The notes: a model not told the origin generated them from the letters alone. A stretch of 50,490 bases of DNA from an uncultured Acidobacteriia bacterium (GCA_903882645.1 CAIRXZ010000064.1:1-50490), one strand, 5' to 3'; numbered from the stretch's first letter, positions 16,207-24,679 are shown. Translations and numbers: made by a program.

Positions 16207-18228
16207 ATGGCGCGCCTTCTCGCGGTCTTGCTGCTGGCTTTCTGCGCTTCCGCGCAAACGCCTCCGTTCTCCATCGATCGGGTCCTCGGTTTCGCGTTCC
16301 CGACGGAATTGACGGCCGCTCCGGACGGCGGCAAGGCAGCCTGGGTATCCAACTTGCGCGGCGTGCGCAACATCATGGTGGCGGAGCCGCCGCTCTACCG
16401 CGCGCGCAAGATCACCGGTTACACCGAAGACGACGGCCAGGAATTGCGCCAGTTGCGCTGGACCCCCGGCTCGGCCGCCATCGTCTACGTGCGCGGAGGA
16501 TCGGCCAACCCGGCGTTGAACACCAGCGGCGTGTCGGAAGACGTGTGGCTCGTGGCTCCGGACGGCTCGGCGCCCCGCAAAATCGGCGCAGGCTCGTCCC
16601 CGGCCGTCTCACCGCGCGGCGACCGCATCGCCTTCGTGCTGGGCGGGCGGATCTGGCTGGCTTCGACGGATGGCAAGACGCCCCCGGCCCAGGCGTTCCA
16701 ATCGCGCGGGGAATGCGCGCGGCCGGTCTGGTCGCCGGATGGCGCGCGCATCGCGTTCACCAGCGGGCGCGGCGATCATACCCTGATCGGCGTGTGGGAC
16801 GCCGCGCCGGGCGCGCTGCGCTATCTCGATCCCAGCACGGATAACGACCGGGAGCCCGCATGGTCGCCCGACAGCCGCAGCGTGGCATTCCTCCGCATTC
16901 CCAGCAGCGGGCTGCGGCCGGTGCGCGAAGCGCAGCGCGCGGGCCGGCCGTGGTCCATCCGCATCGCTTCCGCCGAGACCGGCGCGGGCCGCGAGATCTG
17001 GCGCGCGCGCGAAGGCCCGGGCAGCGTGTTCCGCGAAGTCAACGCGGAGAACCAGGTGCTGTGGGCAGCCGGCGGACGGCTGGTCTTCCCCTGGGAGGCG
17101 GACGGCTGGACGCACCTCTATTCCGTCCCCGTTGATGGCGGGCAGGCCATGCTGCTGACGCCGGGCGCGTTTGAAGTGGAGGACGTGGCGCCGGCCCACG
17201 GCGCCCAGGAAGTCTTTTATTCCTCGAACCAAAACGATGCCGCGCGCCGCCATCTCTGGATGGTCGCCGCGGCAGGGGGCGCGCCTGTCGCGGTGACCAC
17301 GGGCCAGGGGATCGAATGCTCACCGGCGCCGTTGAGCGGGGGCGATGCCGTCGCCCTGATGCGCTCGGAAGCGCAACGCCCGCTGCGCGTCGCGGTCCGC
17401 GCGGGGACCGAGGTTCGGGACGTGGACCCCGCGGCGATTCCGGCGAGTTTTCCGGCCGCCAGCATGGTAACTCCCCAGGAAGTGACATTCGCCGCCGCCG
17501 ACGGCATGTCGATCCACGGCCAGTTGTTTATGCCGCCTCATCCCGCTGCCAGGCGCGCGCCCGCGGTGGTGTTCTTTCACGGCGGACCGCGCCGCCAGAT
17601 GCTGCCCGGCTGGCACTACATGGACTATTACTCGAACGCCTACGCCTTCAACCAGTACCTGGCGAACGCGGGCTACGTGGTGCTCTCGGTGAATTTCCGC
17701 GGCGGCATCGGCTACGGCATGGAGTTCCGCGAGGCGCTGCGCTACGGCGCCTCGGGCGGCTCCGAATACGCCGACGCGCAGGGCGCGGGCGCGTACCTGC
17801 GGTCGCGCCCCGACGTGGACCCCGCGCGCATCGGAGCCTGGGGCGGCTCCTACGGCGGCTATCTGACCGCCATGGCGCTGGCCCGCGCATCGGATGTGTT
17901 TCGCGCCGGAGTGGACTTCGCCGGCGTACACAACTGGGCCACGGAGCTCCGCATTCCGCCCACCGAACCCGATTACAAGCCGGCCTTCGATTCCTCGCCC
18001 ATGGCGTTCGTCGAGGATTGGCGCTCGCCCGTACTGCTCATCGCCGGCGACGACGATCCCGACGTGCAGTTCAACCAGACCGTCATGCTCGCAGGAGCGC
18101 TCCGCAAGCAGAACGTGGAAGTCGAGGAGTTGATTTTCCCGGACGAAGCGCATGGTTTCCTGCTGTACAGGAGTTGGGTGGCCGCTTATGAAGCGGCGGC
18201 GAGGTTTCTGGAGCGGCGGCTGAAGTAG
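16207..18228 (+). CDS. S9-family prolyl oligopeptidase / dipeptidyl aminopeptidase, secreted
   Basis: A 673-residue serine peptidase. After a short signal peptide (MARLLAVLLLAFCASAQ) comes a seven-bladed WD40/TolB-like beta-propeller (about residues 30-400, with repeated 'PVWSPDGARIAF' and 'PAWSPDSRSVAF' blades). It is followed by the catalytic alpha/beta-hydrolase domain with the nucleophile S548 in GGSYGGY, the acid in the DDDPDVQ stretch and the histidine in DEAHGF. These enzymes trim oligopeptides after proline or small residues, here outside the cytoplasm. The gene stands alone. The probable promoter places the transcript start at the ATG. Confidence 0.93.
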   Translation: MARLLAVLLLAFCASAQTPPFSIDRVLGFAFPTELTAAPDGGKAAWVSNLRGVRNIMVAEPPLYRARKITGYTEDDGQELRQLRWTPGSAAIVYVRGGSANPALNTSGVSEDVWLVAPDGSAPRKIGAGSSPAVSPRGDRIAFVLGGRIWLASTDGKTPPAQAFQSRGECARPVWSPDGARIAFTSGRGDHTLIGVWDAAPGALRYLDPSTDNDREPAWSPDSRSVAFLRIPSSGLRPVREAQRAGRPWSIRIASAETGAGREIWRAREGPGSVFREVNAENQVLWAAGGRLVFPWEADGWTHLYSVPVDGGQAMLLTPGAFEVEDVAPAHGAQEVFYSSNQNDAARRHLWMVAAAGGAPVAVTTGQGIECSPAPLSGGDAVALMRSEAQRPLRVAVRAGTEVRDVDPAAIPASFPAASMVTPQEVTFAAADGMSIHGQLFMPPHPAARRAPAVVFFHGGPRRQMLPGWHYMDYYSNAYAFNQYLANAGYVVLSVNFRGGIGYGMEFREALRYGASGGSEYADAQGAGAYLRSRPDVDPARIGAWGGSYGGYLTAMALARASDVFRAGVDFAGVHNWATELRIPPTEPDYKPAFDSSPMAFVEDWRSPVLLIAGDDDPDVQFNQTVMLAGALRKQNVEVEELIFPDEAHGFLLYRSWVAAYEAAARFLERRLK

Positions 18229-18490
18229 CGGGCAAGACGGGGAGATTTCATGCGGGAAGAGGGGTGTGGCCCGTTATTCTCGCAGAACGCCGTTTGCGGA
18301 ACAGGCTGGCTGGTGATAAGGGCCGTCGACAGGAATCGGCCGTCAGCTTGGTTTCCGGGGGTCGTTTCCCACATGGGGACTGGGGGGCGCTTGCCGGTGC
18401 AGATCCGCGGCCAGGTGGCGTCGGCGGAGCAATGGAGCCGGCAAGTTGAGCCGCGGTTGACGAGCGGTAGCTTTTACGCTACTGTTGGAC

Positions 18491-18821
18491 GTGGACCCGA
18501 TTGAGATTCTCCTCTATGCCAGGGGCCGCTCGACTCCGTTTTCAGATTGGCTTGCCTCGTTAAAGGACTCCCGGTCAGTTGGCATCGTGCGAGCGCGTTT
18601 GAATCGAATCCGGCTGGGCAACTTCGGCGACTGCAAGTCCATCGGCGGCGGCGTTGAGGAACTTCGGATCGATTTCGGTCCGGGCTATCGAGTCTACTAC
18701 GGACGAGAGGAGTCGCTGGTAGTGATCCTACTCTGCGGCGGCGATAAGAGAACGCAAGCCGGACATTCTGAGGGCCCGGCAATATTGGAAGGAGTATTTG
18801 GATGCCAAAACCAGCGGTTAA
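18491..18821 (+). pseudogene. RelE/HigB-type (Gp49-like) toxin with a frameshift
   Basis: From a GTG at 18491 the protein begins MDPIEILLYARGRSTPFSDW and runs through the family core 'SIGGGVEELRIDFGPGYRVY' and 'VILLCGGDKRTQ'. In homologues the next words are a D-I-x-x-A-x-x-Y/W-W-K helix. Here that helix is found in another frame: 'KPDILRARQYWKEYLDAKTS' followed by TAA at 18819-18821. The frames join at 18755-18757, where there is one base too many (or two too few). As written, translation would continue 60-odd unrelated residues to 18994. It may be a genuine inactivating mutation or a sequencing error. Confidence 0.7.
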
Positions 18822-19134
18822 GACCAAACCGTATCGGGAGAGCCTGCTCGATTCGCTCAAGGATCCGGACGAGGCGGCCCAGTACCTCAACGCTTGCCTG
18901 GAGGACGAGGACGAGCGTGTTTTTCTTCTGGCCCTTAGGGATGTTGCCGACGCCCACGGTGGCATTAGGGTCTTGTCGCGCAATGCCCACTTGAACAGAG
19001 AGAGCCTCTATCGAATGCTTTCCAAGTCCGGCAATCCTTCCCTCGACAGCCTGGCCGCGGTGTTAAATGCTTGCGGGCTGCGCCTGGCGGTCCAGTCCAC
19101 CCAACCCCGGCGACAGAAGCGCAGAATCGCATGA
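18802..19134 (+). CDS. HigA-like antitoxin (addiction-module antidote, Xre-type HTH)
   Basis: A 110-residue antitoxin. The first third (MPKPAVKTKPYRESLLDSLK then DPDEAAQYLNACLED) matches the N-terminal toxin-binding region of this family; the rest is a helix-turn-helix: 'HGGIRVLSRNAHLNRESLYR' and 'NPSLDSLAAVLNACGLRLAV'. The gene overlaps the restored toxin reading frame by 20 bases, the normal toxin-first order of HigBA-like pairs. It would bind the toxin and repress the operon. It is intact although the toxin is not. Confidence 0.85.
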   Translation: MPKPAVKTKPYRESLLDSLKDPDEAAQYLNACLEDEDERVFLLALRDVADAHGGIRVLSRNAHLNRESLYRMLSKSGNPSLDSLAAVLNACGLRLAVQSTQPRRQKRRIA

Positions 19135-19269
19135 TGCGGCAGGGACCTCCCAGAAGGGACTTCCGGCTCGGAACCCAAGCCGGATATCCCAATGTGCGGG
19201 GAGTGCGCGTCGTTAGAACGACTCGCATCGACCAGGATGAACAATATGATGGTTCTTGTTGCCTGGTCC

Positions 19270-19473
19270 CTACCCCCTCGCCATTGCACGTGCCCGACTC
19301 TTGGCAACAATCAGTAGAGCCTCGGCAGCCGTAGGAGATGTTTCAGGGAACTCCAGCCATCGGCTCCAAACCTCGCGATCTTGAACATGAGGGGCTGGTT
19401 CCGCTTGGTGCCATTCGACGGGAATGTCCTCCTCATCGAAGAAGGCTCCATCTGACCACCCTCTCCAAGGCCG
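19270..19473 (-). pseudogene. Possible gene remnant cut by a repeat element
   Basis: On the minus strand an uninterrupted frame reads 'DGAFFDEEDIPVEWHQAEPA' and 'DREVWSRWLEFPETSPTAAE', ending in an Ala/Arg-rich tail at a TAG (19272-19270). Composition is protein-like, but there is no start codon: the 5' end runs into the hairpin element at 19474. I do not recognise the family. The rest of 19135-19709 holds only that element. Confidence 0.2.
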
Positions 19474-19660
19474 GGAATGCCGCGGGATTGGTGGGGCAGA
19501 CCCCCTGGTCTGCGCGGGTCCCCCCGGACCCGCTCTCCGCTCGAAGAATCAAGGCCCTGTACAACCGCGGCAGGCCGGCGGGGGCGTCGGCCGCGGACCA
19601 GGGGGTCCGCCCTACCACTTATGCAGGTGTGCCGTTTACGGGAGAAGTTTGCGGCATTCC
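19474..19660. repeat. Composite multi-hairpin element
   Basis: An outer inverted repeat GGAATGCCGC/GCGGCATTCC (19474-19483 with 19651-19660) encloses a 128-base element (19491-19618) with its own inverted ends, GTGGGGCAGACCCCCTGGTC against GTGGTAGGGCGGACC..., differing by a three-base gap. Inside, GCAGACC-CCCT-GGTCTGC (19496-19513) and GCGGGTCC-CCCC-GGACCCGC (19514-19533) are perfect adjacent hairpins with four-base loops. It lies next to the 3' end of the secreted-protein gene. Confidence 0.7.
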
Positions 19661-19709
19661 GCGAGGGCGCCCGCCCCACCGGGGCAAACCAGTGCGGCCG
19701 GGGGGCTTA

Positions 19710-21227
19710 CTATTTAGGCTCGCCGAAGGTGATGGTGGATTTCCCTTCGTACTTGTGATAGTTGCGGAAATCGATGGTGTTGCGCGAGCAATTGCTCGTG
19801 CCGCGCTGGCAGCTCAGGGTCTCCGCATGGACGGGAAGCAGGTACTGCTCGGTCCCGCCCAGACGGATGTACTGGTAATCGGTCGCCGATTCCACGTGGT
19901 CGGTCTCGAAGGTGTCCGGGAAGCTGCGCGCCTCCATCTCGATCCGCAGCACGCGCGAGGTGGCCGGATCGATCCACGCGGCGCCGCTATAGCCGGGGCG
20001 GTAGCTCTGCGAACCGAAGCGGACGTTCCATACGGAGTTCTCGCGGGCGACCGTGAAGCTATATTGCTTGGCCCCGACCCCGGCAACCCGCGAATCCTTC
20101 TGGTAGTGGAATTCGGCGGCGGTAACGGGGGAAAAGAGACTGATCAGAATGGTCCCGAATTCACCCGTGGACCACGCCCCGCCCAGTTCCTCGATGGGCT
20201 TCTTCACCGGCTTGCCATCGATGGCGAGGTTCCGGTAGTCTTCCTTGCCATTTTCGTACACTACCTCGGAGGTGACCACGTCAAGGGCCTGCCAGTTTGC
20301 CGGCGTCGTCTGGCTCTCGAAGCGCGCAATGACCTCCTGGCAGACGTAGTTCGGCAAGGTCGCCGTGAAGTCCAGCGCGGCGTCGGCGGCCTTGCGTATG
20401 AGCGGGTCTTGCTGGCGAACGCCAAACGGCAGATCGTCGTCCGTGCGCATGACGGATGGTTGCGGCGGCGGGGCGGACGCGCGCACAGGGGGCCCCGCGG
20501 GGGGAGGAATCGCGGCGGCCGCGGAAACGGCAGGCTGTTCCTGGGGAACCTCGGCCGCGTGCTCGCGGCTTGGGTCGGCGGGCCTGCGCCGCTGTAACTG
20601 CGGGGGGCCGGGATCGTCCGCGTCAGGCTTGGCGGGCGGCGGCTTCATCTCGGTGCTGGACTGGGGCGGGGCGGCATCGCCCGCCCAGGTATCCGGGACG
20701 CCGCCGTTCCCGGCGCCCGCCGCGGCGGTGGAAGCGGCCTTCTCCCAATACACGTTCACGGCCGTGAGGTAGCCCGCCATGTCTTCCGGCCCTTCGACCG
20801 AGATCTGGTCGCCAGGCTTGAAGTCCGCCGGCTTCACCTCGTCGCCGTTCTTGAAGAACTTGGTCTTGTCGGTACGCTTGAAATCCAGCTCGCGGTCGTC
20901 GTCCAGACTAATGGTGATGGACTTGGCGTCCATCTGCTTGAGCTTGCCGCGAAAGTTGGGCATCGGTTGAGCGGAGTTCCTGCTCGCGCTGCCGCCCGAC
21001 GGGAGCGGATTTCCGGGCGTGGAGCGGCCTGATCCGGGATAGGGGCGCTGGCCCGGGTAGGCGGGCGGATAAATCTGCGCCCAAGCCGAGCCGGCAAGGA
21101 GAAAAAACAGGAGTCCGGCGGCGGTCCACGCGCCCCGGCCGCGGACACAACTGGACGGCGGCCGGCCCGCGCCGGAAATGCGCTCCGGATGACTCATCAG
21201 TGGGTGAGATGCCTGGGAAGAGCGCAA
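19710..21227 (-). CDS. Secreted hypothetical protein with Pro-rich middle
   Basis: A 505-residue protein with a signal peptide (residues 33-50, 'AAGLLFFLLAGSAWAQ'). The annotated ATG gives a long leader, and an internal start is likely; no ribosome site decides it. Residues about 90-165 are a small beta domain ('FRGKLKQMDAKSITISLDDD', 'FKPGDQISVEG') like DUF5666/OB-type barrels. A low-complexity Pro/Ala linker spans about 180-275. The C-terminal half (from 'RKAADAALDFTATLPNYVCQ') is a beta-rich domain repeated in many solibacter secreted proteins, probably outer-membrane or periplasmic, of unknown role. It has two Cys near the end (LSCQRGTSNC). Confidence 0.72.
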   Translation of the reverse strand: MRSSQASHPLMSHPERISGAGRPPSSCVRGRGAWTAAGLLFFLLAGSAWAQIYPPAYPGQRPYPGSGRSTPGNPLPSGGSASRNSAQPMPNFRGKLKQMDAKSITISLDDDRELDFKRTDKTKFFKNGDEVKPADFKPGDQISVEGPEDMAGYLTAVNVYWEKAASTAAAGAGNGGVPDTWAGDAAPPQSSTEMKPPPAKPDADDPGPPQLQRRRPADPSREHAAEVPQEQPAVSAAAAIPPPAGPPVRASAPPPQPSVMRTDDDLPFGVRQQDPLIRKAADAALDFTATLPNYVCQEVIARFESQTTPANWQALDVVTSEVVYENGKEDYRNLAIDGKPVKKPIEELGGAWSTGEFGTILISLFSPVTAAEFHYQKDSRVAGVGAKQYSFTVARENSVWNVRFGSQSYRPGYSGAAWIDPATSRVLRIEMEARSFPDTFETDHVESATDYQYIRLGGTEQYLLPVHAETLSCQRGTSNCSRNTIDFRNYHKYEGKSTITFGEPK

Positions 21228-21257
21228 GGTTACGCGGGGCTGAGGGTAGCGCCGCTT

Positions 21258-21287
21258 TTGCCATCGCAGCCCGGCGGCGGTTAGAAT
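21258..21287 (+). promoter_or_regulatory. Sigma-70-type promoter with leaderless start
   Basis: TTGCCA (21258-21263, five of six) and TAGAAT (21282-21287, five of six) are 18 bases apart. The ATG follows the -10 box by six bases, so the transcript should begin at the start codon. Confidence 0.55.
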
Positions 21288-21293
21288 GGAGCT

Positions 21294-21545
21294 ATGGCCA
21301 GAGGTTGGGAACGAGAGCCGGCCGCGGCAGCGGCCGGGATGGCCAAGGTTCGCCGCAAGGCCGTTTCGGATAATGCGCCCGATCCCGCGAAGCTTCAGTT
21401 GATCCGCAAGAAGGAGTCGATTCTTCTCTCCCGCGTCCGGGTGATCAGGGAATTGAACGCCTCCCAGAATCCGCGCTACAAGGCCCTGCTAGCCAAGGCC
21501 CTGGCGGATCTGGACGCTAAACTGTCGGCTTTCGCGGCCGATTAG
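21294..21545 (+). CDS. Small conserved-type hypothetical protein
   Basis: An 83-residue basic protein. The first 30 residues are Ala/Arg/Lys-rich; the remainder is helical with heptad-like spacing ('KLQLIRKKESILLSRVRVIR', 'YKALLAKALADLDAKLSAFA'), suggesting a two-helix coiled coil. I know no function. It has a good promoter directly before the ATG and no Shine-Dalgarno, and stands 30 bases before the histidine kinase, with which it might be transcribed. Confidence 0.6.
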   Translation: MARGWEREPAAAAAGMAKVRRKAVSDNAPDPAKLQLIRKKESILLSRVRVIRELNASQNPRYKALLAKALADLDAKLSAFAAD

Positions 21546-21574
21546 GCGATCGATCGCCGGGCGTCCGGCTTGGG

Positions 21575-23629
21575 ATGCCCGCAAGGCGCGGGTCGCGTTG
21601 CCCGATGGGAACGCCAGCGCCGCAGCCGCCGCGCAAGATTTGGAAGCGGGCTGCCGATAAGCATAATGTGACGCTATCGGTTTCGGCTGGCGAGGAGCTG
21701 AAGCAGCGCTTTGCCAAAGAACTCGCTCACCAGGTTCGCTACGCCTGGGTGATGTATGTCGTGTTCTTCGTGCTCTTTACGAGCCAGTCGCAGTACGGCA
21801 TTCTCCATCCGGCCGCGGGTTGGACGTCCGCGGGCGCAATGTTGCTCGCGGGAGTGTACCGGACGTGGTGCGCGCAGCGCCTGCTGCATTCGAGTTCGGG
21901 CAAGGCGGAAGCGGAGCGTCTCAGATTCCTGCGCTCCGTCGCCTTCCACTCCGTCCTGTGGTCGGCGTCCATCTCATGCGCTCTGTGGGCCGTTCGCGGA
22001 CGCGGCCCGCTGGAAACCGCAGTCATCATCGCGATCGCCGGCTTCTCCTCGGCCGGAGCCGGCGCACTGGCTCCGAACCCAGCTTTCGCCTGGATTCATG
22101 TGATTGGCCCGGGCGGCGCGGCGCTGGTCTGGGCTATTTGGGCGCAAGATCGGTTCGGCGTGCTCATGGTCACTCTGGTGGCCGCGTTCCTGGGTTTTGT
22201 CGCCGCGAGCATCGCGGTTCAGCACCGGCACGTGGCCGGCATGGTCCGCAGCCGCTTGGAGTTGGAGCTCCACGGCGCCGAACTGCGGCGCGCCAAGGAA
22301 CTTGCGGAGGAAGCCTCCTCGGCGCGCGCCACGTTCCTTGCGAACATGAGCCATGAGATCCGTACTCCCCTAAATGGGGTGCTCGGCCTCACGCAAGTGC
22401 TGGATCTGACTTCGCTCACCCCGGAGCAGCGTTCCTTGCTGGACGCGCTCCGCCGCTCGGGCGACCATCTGCTGGCGATCGTCAACGATATTCTGGATTT
22501 CTCCAAAATCAACGCGGGGAAGCTGGAAATCGAGAACGTTTCCTTCGATCTGCGGACCCTCATCCAGGATGTCGCCGCGCCGCTCCAAGTGGCTGCGGAA
22601 GCCAAGGGACTCCAGTGGACCCTGGTCTTTCCCCCGGAGCTGTTCGCGGTCTACCAGGGAGATCCGGTCCGCATACGGCAGGTGTTGTGCAACCTGCTGC
22701 ACAACGCCGTGAAGTTCACCGAGAGCGGGGAAGTGCGGCTGGTGGTCGAACGCGGGCAGCCGGGATGGATGCGTTTCACGGCCGCCGATACCGGTATCGG
22801 CATCTCGGCGGAACAGTGCAAGGGCCTCTTTCGGGACTTTGCCCAGGCCGACGCTTCCACTACGCGCAGGTTCGGCGGCTCCGGCCTGGGACTCGCCATC
22901 TCCAAACGCCTGGCGGACATGATGGGAGGCCGGCTTACCGTCGAAAGCGAACGCGGCAAGGGTTCGCGGTTTGTATTCGAGATACCGCTCCTCAGGTCCG
23001 AAAACGAAAAGAACATATCGGCTCTCAGCGCCGCTCTGCGCCAGCCGGTATTTCAACTCCCCGCCACGTGGCGGATTCTGGTGGCCGAGGACAATCCGAT
23101 CAACCGGACCATCGCCGAACGATTTCTGGCCGGAAGCGGGGTGGCGGTCGATACCGCGGAGAACGGAAGGGCCGCCGTGGCTTTGCATGCCGCGCGGCCG
23201 TACGACCTCATCCTGATGGACTGCCACATGCCGGAGATGGATGGCTTCGAGGCCACGGCTGCGATTCGCTCTCAAGGCGCCGGAGCGGACGTCCCCATTA
23301 TTGCGGTCACTGCCAGCGCCCTGCCGGAGGATCGCCAGCGCTGCCTGGCGGCGGGCATGAATGGCCACGTGTCGAAGCCTTTGTACCGATCCGAGTTGCT
23401 CGAAGCCATTGCGCACGCGATGCGGGAGCGCGCTTCCGGCTCCGCTCTTGGCCCGAAGCGTCCGTTGGCAGGCGAAAGCGCCTGCCCCGCCTCGGACGAT
23501 CGCTTTGCGCGGCAAGTTGGGGCGGGCGCTTTCGCCTGCCAACACCCTGCGCCGCGGCATCCCCTAGCGAGGTCTTCGACCTCAAACCGACAGGACGGTT
23601 CACCGCCGAGACGCGGAGACGCGGAGTGA
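21575..23629 (+). CDS. Hybrid histidine kinase with C-terminal receiver
   Basis: A 684-residue sensor kinase. Residues about 45-215 form a membrane domain of roughly six helices with little loop, so sensing is probably within or near the membrane. Then come the HisKA domain with phospho-acceptor H260 (MSHEIRTPLNG), the HATPase domain with N box (LCNLLHNAVKFT), G1 (DTGIG) and G2 (GGSGLGLAI) boxes, and a receiver domain (ILVAEDNPIN; D549 in LMDCHMPEMDG). No response-regulator gene is adjacent, so the output partner is elsewhere. Oddity: the last ~65 residues are encoded by two palindromic repeats (23464-23543 and 23602 on), and the stop codon is supplied by the second. A start at 21605 is also possible. 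Confidence 0.9.
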   Translation: MPARRGSRCPMGTPAPQPPRKIWKRAADKHNVTLSVSAGEELKQRFAKELAHQVRYAWVMYVVFFVLFTSQSQYGILHPAAGWTSAGAMLLAGVYRTWCAQRLLHSSSGKAEAERLRFLRSVAFHSVLWSASISCALWAVRGRGPLETAVIIAIAGFSSAGAGALAPNPAFAWIHVIGPGGAALVWAIWAQDRFGVLMVTLVAAFLGFVAASIAVQHRHVAGMVRSRLELELHGAELRRAKELAEEASSARATFLANMSHEIRTPLNGVLGLTQVLDLTSLTPEQRSLLDALRRSGDHLLAIVNDILDFSKINAGKLEIENVSFDLRTLIQDVAAPLQVAAEAKGLQWTLVFPPELFAVYQGDPVRIRQVLCNLLHNAVKFTESGEVRLVVERGQPGWMRFTAADTGIGISAEQCKGLFRDFAQADASTTRRFGGSGLGLAISKRLADMMGGRLTVESERGKGSRFVFEIPLLRSENEKNISALSAALRQPVFQLPATWRILVAEDNPINRTIAERFLAGSGVAVDTAENGRAAVALHAARPYDLILMDCHMPEMDGFEATAAIRSQGAGADVPIIAVTASALPEDRQRCLAAGMNGHVSKPLYRSELLEAIAHAMRERASGSALGPKRPLAGESACPASDDRFARQVGAGAFACQHPAPRHPLARSSTSNRQDGSPPRRGDAE
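23464..23543. repeat. Nested palindromic element inside the kinase 3' end
   Basis: Arms 23464-23488 and 23519-23543 are 25-base inverted copies with one mismatch. The left arm is itself a hairpin (GGCAGGCG-AAAG-CGCCTGCC) and the right arm nearly so. A single hairpin of the same sequence is found at 29182-29201. It is translated in frame as part of the kinase tail. Confidence 0.75.
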
Positions 23630-23801
23630 AACCAGACTTGGAACTCCGCGCCCTCGGCTCCCTCCGCGCTCGGCCCGGGTTTCCGGAACAGCCCGCCTCG
23701 AACACATCCCGTTTCCCTTCTTCCCCGGTTCGAGCGCTGAGCAAGCCGAGGACGCAGAGACGGATTCCCTTCCAAACTCGGCGCCTCTGCGTCTCGGCGG
23801 T
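23602..23801. repeat. ~200-base element with 21-base terminal inverted repeat
   Basis: Ends ACCGCCGAGACGCGGAGACGC (23602-23622) and 23781-23801 are inverted copies with two mismatches. The interior repeats related 'gaggacgcagagac' words. It starts within the kinase tail and fills most of the gap 23630-23935, in which I see no gene. Confidence 0.6.
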
Positions 23802-23935
23802 ATGTCCAAGAACGTGTCACCTTTGTTCAGATGCTGGTCCGATCAAACGTCTGGAACGTTAGACGCCCAAGGGCGTCGCGCTAACGCGCCGCCTGCTTCG
23901 GAAGCGTCCGGCCCGGAGGTACCATAGCCGGACGA

Positions 23936-24226
23936 ATGGCGGACGCGGCATTGGAGTGGCTGCTCGAGGGCGACGCCTCGATTCGCTGGCAGGCGATGCG
24001 CGATCTGGCGGATGCGCCGGAACGAGCCGTCCGCCGCGAACAGCGGCGCGTGGCCCAAGCCGGTTGGGGCGCGCGCCTGCTGGCCTTGCAGGATTCCGAT
24101 GGACGCTGGGGCGGCGGACTCTACACGCCGAAGTGGACTTCGACTACCTACACCATGGTCCTGCTGCGCGGCCTGGGGCTTCCGGCGGGTAATCCGAACG
24201 CATTGCGCGCCTGCCGCACTTCTTGA
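23936..24226 (+). pseudogene. N-terminal fragment of a squalene-cyclase/prenyltransferase-like protein
   Basis: The 96 residues begin MADAALEWLLEGDASIRWQA and continue 'LLALQDSDGRWGGGLYTPKW', the Q-W/DGRWGGG repeat style of alpha-alpha toroid proteins (terpene-cyclase/prenyltransferase-like). Such uncharacterised proteins are normally about 300 residues or more. This one ends abruptly after one repeat, and the BlaI promoter begins ten bases later, so most of the gene appears to have been lost. A short intact small protein is less likely. TACCAT ten bases before the ATG may be an old -10 box. Confidence 0.55.
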
Positions 24227-24235
24227 GAAAGCCTC

Positions 24236-24290
24236 TTGACAGCATCGACATTAAGCGCTACATTAAGTAGCGCTACAATGTTTAGCGCTA
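24236..24290 (+). promoter_or_regulatory. blaI promoter with three phased operator sites
   Basis: TTGACA (24236-24241) and TACATT (24259-24264) are spaced by exactly 17 bases. AGCGCTA occurs three times, at 24254-24260, 24269-24275 and 24284-24290, exactly 15 bases apart; the last two are full TAGCGCTA palindromes. The first overlaps the -10 box and the third lies inside the first codons of blaI. This fits autorepression by the BlaI protein. Confidence 0.75.
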
Positions 24291-24679
24291 GAAAACCCCG
24301 CAAACCCCTGAGCGAGCTGGAACACCTCGTCATGGGAGTCCTTTGGGACCGCCGCTCCGCCACCACCGAAGACGTGCGCGCGGCGCTCGCCCAACGCCAC
24401 CCGATGAAGGAATCGACCGTGCGCACCATCCTCAAGCGCCTGGAACAGAAAGGCTACGCGCGGCACGCGGTCGAAGGCCGCACGAACGTCTACGCCGGCG
24501 TGGACGCGCCGCACAGCGTGGCCGCCGGAGCCGTGCGGCAGATCATCGACCGTTTTTGCGGCGGCTCCGTCGAGCAGCTTCTGGTCGGAATGGTCAACAA
24601 CGACGTTGTGGATGAGCGCGAACTCCAGCGTCTGGCGCAGCGCATCGCGCGGCGGAAGAAGGGCGGCAAGGAGGCATGA
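24278..24679 (+). CDS. BlaI/MecI/CopY-family transcriptional repressor
   Basis: A 133-residue winged-helix repressor starting MFSARKPRKPLSELEHLVMG, with the family core 'DVRAALAQRHPMKESTVRTI' and 'LKRLEQKGYARHAVEGRTNV' (recognition helix plus wing) and a C-terminal dimerisation/protease-sensitive part. BlaI proteins repress their own operon until the BlaR1-type metallopeptidase next door triggers their cleavage. This ATG is chosen over an in-frame one 42 bases upstream because the latter lies within the -35 box. The predicted transcript start is only about seven bases before the ATG, so there is no room for a ribosome site. It is one base from the M56 gene. Confidence 0.9.
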   Translation: MFSARKPRKPLSELEHLVMGVLWDRRSATTEDVRAALAQRHPMKESTVRTILKRLEQKGYARHAVEGRTNVYAGVDAPHSVAAGAVRQIIDRFCGGSVEQLLVGMVNNDVVDERELQRLAQRIARRKKGGKEA

